From: DATEGZ01 sp035519535
GTDB taxonomy: Bacteria > Acidobacteriota > Vicinamibacteria > Vicinamibacterales > SCN-69-37
Direction of reading: 5' to 3'
Length of the DNA stretch: 64,000 nt
Assembly (NCBI GenBank): GCA_035519535.1
Contig: DATIWF010000014.1
Location: 1 to 64,000, forward strand
Part shown: one piece after another, positions 15,896 to 21,896 of the stretch
How positions within the stretch are numbered: position 1 is the stretch's first letter
Layout of the letters: the number at the start of each line of letters is the position of its first letter
The notes under the pieces: model-generated
The model's database searches: none
What the model was told of the DNA's origin: nothing
What the model saw: only the letters and a program-made list of their open reading frames with translations
Made by a program: the position numbers and the translations under genes

Positions 15896-16468
15896 ATGGC
15901 CTCCCTGATTGAAGCGATCGCCCTCAAGCGCAAGATGTACTTCGAGTTCGAGGGCGCGCCGTACCACGTCATCGACGTCGAGATCTCCACCCCGACGGCC
16001 CGCGGCGGCCAGACGCTCGTGCGGGTCAAGATGCGCAACCTCCTCACCCGCGCCGTCTTCGACAAGACCTTCAAAGCCGGCGACAAGTTCCCGGAGCCCG
16101 ATCTCGTCACGGTGCCCGCGTCCTTCCTGTACAGCGACAGCGCCGGGTTCCATTTCATGGATCAGGAAAGCTACGAGACGCTCACGCTCGGGCCCGCGAT
16201 CGTCGGCGACGACCGGCGCCTGCTCGTGGACAACCTCGTCGTGCAAGTCATGAAGTTCAACGGCAACGCGATCGGGCTGCAGTTCCCGCCGCACGTCGAG
16301 CTGACGGTCAAGTCGACCGAGCCCGGCGTGAAAGGCGACACCGTGAGCGGCGTCACCAAGCTCGCGACGCTCGAAACGGGCCTCGAGATCCGGGTGCCGC
16401 TGTTCATCAAGGAAGGCGAAAAGGTGCGCGTCCACACCGAGACGCGCGAGTTCGCCGGACGGGCCTGA
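15896..16468 (+). CDS. efp: Elongation factor P, EfpL/YeiP-like variant
   Basis: 190 residues, three beta-barrel domains: KOW-like domain I (1-65), OB domain II (66-130) and the C-terminal OB domain III ending VHTETREFAGRA. EF-P enters the ribosomal E site and relieves stalling at polyproline. The tip loop of domain I reads TPTARGGQTL with arginine 36, not the PGKG/PGKA lysine loop of classical EF-P; PTARG is the hallmark of the EfpL (YeiP) branch, although the rest of the protein is close to ordinary EF-P. I see no modification enzyme gene nearby (EpmA/B or EarP). There is no clear Shine-Dalgarno; the 5' region is the end of the 97-bp inverted repeat, so a strong hairpin may sit just before the start. 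Confidence 0.92.
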   Translation: MASLIEAIALKRKMYFEFEGAPYHVIDVEISTPTARGGQTLVRVKMRNLLTRAVFDKTFKAGDKFPEPDLVTVPASFLYSDSAGFHFMDQESYETLTLGPAIVGDDRRLLVDNLVVQVMKFNGNAIGLQFPPHVELTVKSTEPGVKGDTVSGVTKLATLETGLEIRVPLFIKEGEKVRVHTETREFAGRA

Positions 16469-16508
16469 GGTCGAAACTCCGTCCACGCGTCGTTCGTCCA
16501 ACTCAAGG

Positions 16509-18137
16509 ATGAACCTCCGACAATCGGTCTTGCGGATCGTGATCGCCCTGGGTCTGTGCGCCTTCGGACAGTCGTCGTCACCGGGATGGATGCGTCCCGC
16601 CACGAATGTCCGGGCGGCGGTTGTCATCGCGCCGTTGCCAGCGCCGATTCCGGCCGCGACCCTGCTGTCCGGCGCCGCACAGGCGCTCGGCGGCGAAGGG
16701 AAGCTGCGGTCCATCGCGGCGGTGGAGCTGAGCGGTCTCTCCGTGTGGTTCCAGCGCGAGCAGTCCGAGCGGCCCGAGGGCCCATGGGTCGCGACGTATG
16801 CCGACTTCACCGACGTTCGCAACTTCGGTGCGGACGCCGTGCGGCGGACGTCGCGCGCGCGCGTCTACTCGACGCCCGACTGGGTGGACAACAAGGACTG
16901 GACGCCCGAGACGACCACATTGATCGCCGGCGGGGTCGGCCTGCGGCGGGTGAACGGCACGCTCGCTCCGACCGGCACGCCGTGGGATCTCGGGGCGATG
17001 CCGCTCGGTCTCGGACCGGAGCGCGTGATACTCGCGGCGATCGACGCGAAGGACGCGCGATCGGAGCCCGACGAGCAGTTCGACGGCTACGCGCATCACG
17101 TCGTCTCGTTCACCTGGGGCGATGCCCGCGTTCGCCTGCTCCTCAACGCCCCGTCGCTCCTGCCGAAGGCGGTCGACATCACGCGCGCGCGGCCGTACGA
17201 CACGTACTGGGCGCCGTGGGGCGACGTCACCGAGCGCGTCACGTTCGGCGTGTGGACGCTCGAGCCCGGCGGCATCCGGTACCCGCGGCTGTGGGAGTAC
17301 TCGAACGGCGGCCAGCCGGACGGCCGTCTCGACATCACGCGCGTGCGCATCAATCCGACGGTCGCGGCCGCCGATTTCGAGGTCCCTGACGATGTCAGAC
17401 AGCGCCTGATCGTCGGACGCCGGCGCGTCGCCGACGCGCCGCTGGGATCGCCAACGCGGCCTGCGAAAGAACTGGCCCCGGGGGTCGTGCACGTGCCCGG
17501 CAGCTGGGACATCGTGGAGATCAAGCAGGATGACGGCGTCATCATCCTCGACGGCCCGCTGGCGTCGGACTACTCGGCGAAGGTCATGGCCGACGCCGGC
17601 CAGCGGTTCGGCGGCGCGCCGGTCAAGGCCGTGATCACGACGTCGGACTCGTGGCCGCACATCGGCGGCATGCGGGAGTACGTCGCACGCGGGATTCCGA
17701 TCTACGCGCTCGATCTGAACGTGCCGATTCTGACGCGGCTCTTCGCCGCGAAGTACGCGTCGTTTCCCGATTCGCTGGCGACGTCGCCGAAGCGGCCCGT
17801 GCTGCACGTCGTGACGGGCAAGACCGTCGTCGGCTCCGGCGCCAACCGTGTGGAGATCTATCCGTACCGCACGGCCACGGGCGAACGGCAGATGATGGTC
17901 TACCTGCCGCAGCACCAGCTCCTCTACACGAGCGACCTTTTCACGATCAGCCAGGGGCGCGTGTTCCTGCCGCAGCAGGTCGCCGAGGCGGTCGACGCCG
18001 TGGCGCGCGAGCATCTGTCGGTCGCGTCGGCGTTCGGCATGCACTACGACGCGTTGCCGTGGTCGACGATCGTGCAGAGCGCGGCGCCGCCACCGGGGCC
18101 GGCGGGCGCGGGCGGCAGCAGCCGCCATCCACGATAG
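16509..18137 (+). CDS. Secreted metallo-beta-lactamase-like protein without the metal-binding motif
   Basis: 542 residues with a signal peptide (about 1-20). The first ~310 residues are a strand-rich domain seen in front of MBL domains in acidobacterial secreted proteins. The C-terminal part (about 320-530) follows the MBL fold: APGVVHVPGSWDIVEIKQDD, the strand VKAVITTSDSWPHIGG, and later LPQHQLLYTSDLF. In active enzymes the strand is followed by HxHxDH-x-G-G; here the equivalent reads SDSWPHIGG, so the first histidines and the aspartate are gone and only the last histidine and the GG remain. It may bind ligand or protein rather than hydrolyse. AAGG precedes the ATG. Confidence 0.8.
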   Translation: MNLRQSVLRIVIALGLCAFGQSSSPGWMRPATNVRAAVVIAPLPAPIPAATLLSGAAQALGGEGKLRSIAAVELSGLSVWFQREQSERPEGPWVATYADFTDVRNFGADAVRRTSRARVYSTPDWVDNKDWTPETTTLIAGGVGLRRVNGTLAPTGTPWDLGAMPLGLGPERVILAAIDAKDARSEPDEQFDGYAHHVVSFTWGDARVRLLLNAPSLLPKAVDITRARPYDTYWAPWGDVTERVTFGVWTLEPGGIRYPRLWEYSNGGQPDGRLDITRVRINPTVAAADFEVPDDVRQRLIVGRRRVADAPLGSPTRPAKELAPGVVHVPGSWDIVEIKQDDGVIILDGPLASDYSAKVMADAGQRFGGAPVKAVITTSDSWPHIGGMREYVARGIPIYALDLNVPILTRLFAAKYASFPDSLATSPKRPVLHVVTGKTVVGSGANRVEIYPYRTATGERQMMVYLPQHQLLYTSDLFTISQGRVFLPQQVAEAVDAVAREHLSVASAFGMHYDALPWSTIVQSAAPPPGPAGAGGSSRHPR

Positions 18138-18173
18138 GCGCGCACGCTGCCGGGCGTCGCGGGCGGGGTCAGG

Positions 18174-18344
18174 CTACTGGGCCCTGAGCGCGTCGGTCGG
18201 GTTGACTCGGAGCGCGCGGCGCACCGGCGCCCAGCACGACAGCGCGCCCACGCCGGCGAGGCTCACCGCGACGGTCGCAAGGACGACAGGATCGCGCGGC
18301 GACACGTCGTACACGATGAACATCGGCGAGGTACGGGCGTAGAA
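18174..18344 (-). pseudogene. Remnant of an ADOP permease (C-terminal end only)
   Basis: Reading the minus strand from an in-frame stop at 18345-18347 to the TAG at 18174-18176 gives about 56 codons that match only the extreme C-terminus of ADOP permeases: SPRDPVVLATVAVSLAGVGA followed by WAPVRRALRVNPTDALRAQ. The pattern (DP, last membrane segment, P.RRA.RV.P..ALR) is diagnostic. Everything upstream of this in the gene is missing and replaced by the M28 peptidase gene and its promoter, so this is a decayed fragment left after deletion or rearrangement. Confidence 0.75.
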
Positions 18345-18345
18345 T
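18340..18345 (+). promoter_or_regulatory. -10-like box TAGAAT before the M28 peptidase gene
   Basis: TAGAAT differs from TATAAT at one position and lies 32 bases before GTG 18378; here a Shine-Dalgarno (AGGGAG, 18365-18370) is present, unlike the leaderless cases. No convincing -35 is seen. Confidence 0.35.
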
Positions 18346-18377
18346 CATTCCACCACCCGGCTTCAGGGAGATCGACT

Positions 18378-19280
18378 GTGAGACACCTCCTCGCGATCGG
18401 CGTCATCGGCACGGCTGTCGTGACGGCCCAATCCCCCGCGTTCGACAGCAGCAAGGCCTACGAGCACCTGCGCCAGATGGTGGCGATTGGTCCCCGGCCG
18501 GCCGGGTCGCCTGCTCTCGCCCAGACGCGCGCGTACATCACGAAGCAGCTCGCCGCCGACGGTCTGACGGTGCGCGAGCAGCGCTTCACCCCGCAGACGC
18601 CGAACGGGCCCATCGCGATGATCAATCTCACGCTCAGTCTGCCCGGGCGGCGGACGGATCGCATCCTGCTGACGGGCCACTACGACACGAAGCTCGCGAA
18701 GGACTTCAAGTTCGTCGGCGCCAGCGACGGCGCGGCGAGCGCGGCGATTCTCATGGAGCTGGCGCGGGTGTTGAAGGGGCAGCCGCACGAGTTCACGTAC
18801 GAGTTCGTCTGGTTCGACGGCGAGGAAGCCGTCTGCTGGGATTGGGATCAGTGCGGCCGCGGCGGCACGCCGGACAACACCTACGGGAGCCGCTACTACG
18901 TCGAGACCGCGAAGAAAGCGAACACGATTGGATCGATCAAGGCGATGATCCTGTTCGACATGATCGGCGCGCGCGACCTCAAGCTGCGCAAGGAGACCGA
19001 CTACTCCGCGCCGTGGCTCGTCGACCTCGTCTGGGGCGCGGCGAAGAAGCTCGGACACGATGACGTCTTCCTGAATGCTGACGGACCGGTGGGCGGCGAC
19101 GACCATCTGCCGTTCGCGCAGGCCGGGATCCCGTCGATTGACATCATCGATCTGCAGGACTACCCGCAGTGGCATACCGCGCAGGACGACCTCGCGCACG
19201 TCGCGGCGCGCAGCCTGCAGGTGGTCGGCGACGTGACGCTGGCCGCGCTCCCGGAGATCGAAAAGCGCCTGATGCGGTAG
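18378..19280 (+). CDS. M28-family zinc peptidase, possibly glutaminyl-cyclase-like
   Basis: 300 residues from GTG 18378 with AGGGAG upstream. Signal peptide about 1-16 (short). The M28 fold is recognised from GPRPAGSPALAQTRAYI, the metal-ligand strand LTGHYDTK, the aspartate motif GASDGAASAAILMELAR, the glutamate pair WFDGEEA, and the C-terminal GGDDHLPF and QWHTAQDD segments. M28 enzymes are aminopeptidases; the SDGA / DGEEA / DDHLPF combination is also that of glutaminyl-peptide cyclotransferases, which keep one zinc and make N-terminal pyroglutamate. Either is possible. Periplasmic or secreted. Convergent with the paralogue gene at 19291. Confidence 0.88.
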   Translation: MRHLLAIGVIGTAVVTAQSPAFDSSKAYEHLRQMVAIGPRPAGSPALAQTRAYITKQLAADGLTVREQRFTPQTPNGPIAMINLTLSLPGRRTDRILLTGHYDTKLAKDFKFVGASDGAASAAILMELARVLKGQPHEFTYEFVWFDGEEAVCWDWDQCGRGGTPDNTYGSRYYVETAKKANTIGSIKAMILFDMIGARDLKLRKETDYSAPWLVDLVWGAAKKLGHDDVFLNADGPVGGDDHLPFAQAGIPSIDIIDLQDYPQWHTAQDDLAHVAARSLQVVGDVTLAALPEIEKRLMR

Positions 19281-19290
19281 GGCGCCGGCT

Positions 19291-19689
19291 TCAGAATTTC
19301 AACGCCATGTTGTGCCGCGTGGCCATGACGTGGCCCGCGGCGATCGCCACGGGCAGGATCCACCAGGTCCGCCGATAGAACGGCCGCCGCGCGCCCTTCA
19401 TCTTCGCCGCGATCACCATGACGCCGACGTCGAACGCCTCGCCGGCCGTGAACGCGACCGCCGGCCCGCGCGCGATGAACGGCGCCGCGTACGGATTCGC
19501 TTCGAAGCAGCGATCGCAGCGACGCAGGACGTCGAACGTGCTCTTCGTGTCCACGATCATCGACACGTTGAGCGCCGCGCCCGTCAGCCAGAACTTCGTG
19601 TCGGCCACACGGCCAGACGGCTCGCGCTCCTGCGCCTGGCTCGTACCGGAGAGCAGCAGCACGAGAACGGCCCCGCACCAGAATCGCAT
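19291..19689 (-). CDS. Secreted hypothetical protein, paralogue A of a tandem pair
   Basis: 132 residues from ATG 19689 (GGGAGGAGCG upstream). Signal peptide about 1-20 ending SQAQ. The mature part shares long identity with the protein at 19956: both have VADTKFWL.GAALN, DTKSTFDV, a C..C pair (RCDRCFEAN), APF.A.GPAV.F.AGE.FD.GVM, AKMKG and AAGH at the same spacing. Three hydrophobic stretches suggest a small membrane-embedded fold after cleavage (helices near 35-50, 75-95, 105-120). Function unknown; similar proteins occur in acidobacteria as DUF5658-like helical proteins, a weak resemblance. Confidence 0.75.
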   Translation of the reverse strand: MRFWCGAVLVLLLSGTSQAQEREPSGRVADTKFWLTGAALNVSMIVDTKSTFDVLRRCDRCFEANPYAAPFIARGPAVAFTAGEAFDVGVMVIAAKMKGARRPFYRRTWWILPVAIAAGHVMATRHNMALKF

Positions 19690-19955
19690 GCGCTCCTCCC
19701 AACGCGGCGACTGCCGCACTGGAACGCCAGAGCACACTCATCGCCGAAACGTGCGGAGGGGAGATGGACGCACGCACTCGTCCGGGCCAACGTCGCGGGC
19801 GCCGCGGGACCGCGGCACACGGACACCGGTGATTGCAATCTCAGTGCCGCTGCGAAACGTGCGGATGGCGCGATGATCCTCGGGGTTGGACGTGAGGCGC
19901 GCTCCTCAGGCAGGAGCGCGAGGCCCTCGGCGGGAAGATTTGACGCGATCCGACG

Positions 19956-20369
19956 CTACCGGACGTTCACGTTGTGGCGATAGGCCGCGACGTGGCCCGC
20001 CGCGATCGCGACCGGCGCGACCCACCAGATGTGGCGCACCCACGCCTTGGAAGAGCCCTTCATCTTCGCCGAGACCGCCATGACGCCGGCGTCGAACAAC
20101 TCGCCGGCCACGAAGGTGACCGCCGGCCCCTGCGCGACGAACGGCGCCACGACCTTGTTCGCTTCGTAGCACGTCGCGCAGCGACCGGCGACATCGAAGG
20201 TGCTCTTCGTGTCGAGGATCATCGCCGTGTTGAGCGCCGCGCCGACGAGCCAGAATTTCGTGTCGGCGACCTTGCCCGCCGGCTTGGCGGCGAGCTCCTG
20301 CGCCTGACTCGCGCTCGACGCGGCGAGCACGAACACCAGCACCCCGCAGAACCACCGTACGCGCGCCAT
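19956..20369 (-). CDS. Secreted hypothetical protein, paralogue B of a tandem pair
   Basis: 137 residues from ATG 20369. Signal peptide about 1-23 (VRWFCGVLVFVLAASSASQA). The core repeats the neighbour at 19291: VADTKFWLVGAALN, DTKSTFDV, RCATCYEAN, APFVAQGPAVTFVAGELFD, SAKMKG and AAGHVAAYRHN. The cysteine pair spaced CxxC is kept in both copies. The two genes are on the same strand with 266 bases between them, so the duplication is tandem and old enough for about a third of positions to differ. Possible roles: small membrane-associated redox or metal site; nothing firm. Confidence 0.72.
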   Translation of the reverse strand: MARVRWFCGVLVFVLAASSASQAQELAAKPAGKVADTKFWLVGAALNTAMILDTKSTFDVAGRCATCYEANKVVAPFVAQGPAVTFVAGELFDAGVMAVSAKMKGSSKAWVRHIWWVAPVAIAAGHVAAYRHNVNVR

Positions 20370-20508
20370 GCCCTGCGAGAGGCAAGGCAGGTACCGACGC
20401 GTCGGCGCGCCGGCAGGCACGCAGCGCCGAGGAAATTCATCGAATCGCGTGGACCGCCACCTGGCGCGTCAGGCCCGCAGCGGACAATAGGCGCGCCCCA
20501 GGCAGACT

Positions 20509-21489
20509 TCAGCCCCCCGTGGACGACCACACCAGCAGTGCGAGGTGACCCGCCTGCACGAACCCGTGGTTCGTCGGCTCGACGCCCACGCGGCCAACCG
20601 CCGGGTTCTCCAGATGCGCAACCATCGTCAAACCATCCGGTCGAAAGACGTCGATCGCCAGTCCCGCCGGCAACGCCTCGTCTGCCCAGGTGGCGACGAG
20701 CAGACGCTCGCCGGGATCGAACGCGATCGTCGGCCGGCTCGCCGTGACGAGGCGCCCGACGACGGCTGCGCGGGCGATGTCGATGGCGACGATCTCGCGG
20801 TAGTACGCAAGAAACAGGTACTGCCCGCTCGGATCGCCCTCGATGTACGCGGGCGTCACGATGCGGCCCGAGACTTTGAACGGCGCGATCCGGTGCGTCG
20901 CGGCGTCGATCGCGTACAGGCCGTCCTTCCCGCCCAGTGAGAGGAACACGCGACCGCCGGCGGCCTCGAGCTCCGTGCCGTACCAGCCGGGAAGAGGAAT
21001 CGGATCGCCGCGGCGGTTCGACCTGGCGTCGAACACGAGCAGGCGCGGATCGCGCGTCGCGACATACACCTCCTGCCGCGTCGGCTCGTACACCAGGTCG
21101 CGCGCGAGGATGTTGCCCACGAGCAGGACGTCTCCGCCGTGCTCGAGATCGACGTAGCCCACCTCGTCCGGAGTGGCGTAGAAGACGCGCCCGAGCTCGG
21201 GCGCGATCTCGATCTTGAGGATGTTCTTCTTCGTGAGCGGCCCCTTGAGGCGGGGGTCGGGCTCCGACAGGTCCATCCAGTAGAGGCCGCGGTTGTTCGC
21301 GGCGTAGACCTTCTTCTCCCGGGGATCGAACGCGAACGTCCGGAGCTGCCCGCCATCGACACCGGACGGCAGCGTCGCGACGAGCCGGTAGGGCGGCCCG
21401 GCCGGCTGCGGGCGCGGGCTGGGGGGCGCCACGGCCGCGCCGACCGCCTCGATCGCCGCGACCACCCACGCCAGTCGGGACAGCGACAT
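20509..21489 (-). CDS. Secreted YncE/YVTN-like beta-propeller protein
   Basis: 326 residues from ATG 21489; GGAGG lies 14-18 bases before the start. Signal peptide about 1-22. The protein is a run of blades with the pattern F-D-P-x-x-K/R-x-V-Y-A ... G-L-x-x-hydrophobic-D (FAFDPREKKVYAANNRGLYW; APELGRVFYATPDEVGYVD; YEPTRQEVYVATRDPRLLVFD; GGRVFLSLGGKDGLYAIDA; DPSGQYLFLAYYREIVAIDI; FDPGERLLVATW), about seven blades. Such propellers are extracytoplasmic binding proteins. It is divergent from the padR gene at 21564, sharing a 74-base promoter region. Confidence 0.82.
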   Translation of the reverse strand: MSLSRLAWVVAAIEAVGAAVAPPSPRPQPAGPPYRLVATLPSGVDGGQLRTFAFDPREKKVYAANNRGLYWMDLSEPDPRLKGPLTKKNILKIEIAPELGRVFYATPDEVGYVDLEHGGDVLLVGNILARDLVYEPTRQEVYVATRDPRLLVFDARSNRRGDPIPLPGWYGTELEAAGGRVFLSLGGKDGLYAIDAATHRIAPFKVSGRIVTPAYIEGDPSGQYLFLAYYREIVAIDIARAAVVGRLVTASRPTIAFDPGERLLVATWADEALPAGLAIDVFRPDGLTMVAHLENPAVGRVGVEPTNHGFVQAGHLALLVWSSTGG

Positions 21490-21524
21490 GTCGGGATCCG
21501 GCCTCCATTCTATCGCGCGGCGGG

Positions 21525-21553
21525 TTGGCTGATGTACTGTAAAGAAGTATACT
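21525..21553 (+). promoter_or_regulatory. Promoter of the padR-ADOP operon (TTGGCT-17-TATACT)
   Basis: -35 TTGGCT at 21525-21530 and -10 TATACT at 21548-21553 are separated by the optimal 17 bases. The -10 is part of the palindrome AGTATACT (21546-21553), and TACTG is repeated at 21535 and 21550, so a PadR dimer could cover the promoter. The start codon is only 10 bases after the -10, which predicts a leader of about 0-4 bases. Confidence 0.6.
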
Positions 21554-21563
21554 GCTTGGCATT

Positions 21564-21896
21564 ATGTTCAGCCGCGAGCTCAAGAAAGGCAGCACGGACA
21601 TGCTGGTGCTGTCGCTCCTCGAGGGCCGTCCGCGCCACGGCTACGAGATCGGCAAGCAGATCGAGCGCAGCTCGCGCGGGCGGCTCCGGTTCCGGATCGG
21701 CTCGCTCTATCCCATCCTGTGCCGCCTGGAAGACAAGGGCCTGATCACCGGGCGCTGGATCGAGCGGCCGGGCGAGCGCCGGCGCCGCTACTACCGGCTC
21801 ACGCCCGCGGGCCGCCGCGCGCTCGCGCACGAGCGGACGCTCTGGAAGCAGTTCGTCGCGACGGTCAGTCAGATTGCCGGAGTGAGCGATGCCTGA
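21564..21896 (+). CDS. PadR-family transcriptional regulator
   Basis: 110 residues, a minimal PadR: ELKKGSTDMLVLSLLEGRPRHGYEIGKQIE winged helix, the wing SLYPILCRLEDKGLITGRW and the turn RRRYYRLTPAGRRAL, followed by one C-terminal dimer helix. PadR proteins repress their own operon and are relieved by ligand or stress. The last 8 bases overlap the start of the ADOP gene (ATGCCTGA, 21889-21896), so repressor and permease are co-translated; this PadR-ADOP pairing recurs at 43047. The gene has a good promoter but no Shine-Dalgarno. Confidence 0.93.
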   Translation: MFSRELKKGSTDMLVLSLLEGRPRHGYEIGKQIERSSRGRLRFRIGSLYPILCRLEDKGLITGRWIERPGERRRRYYRLTPAGRRALAHERTLWKQFVATVSQIAGVSDA

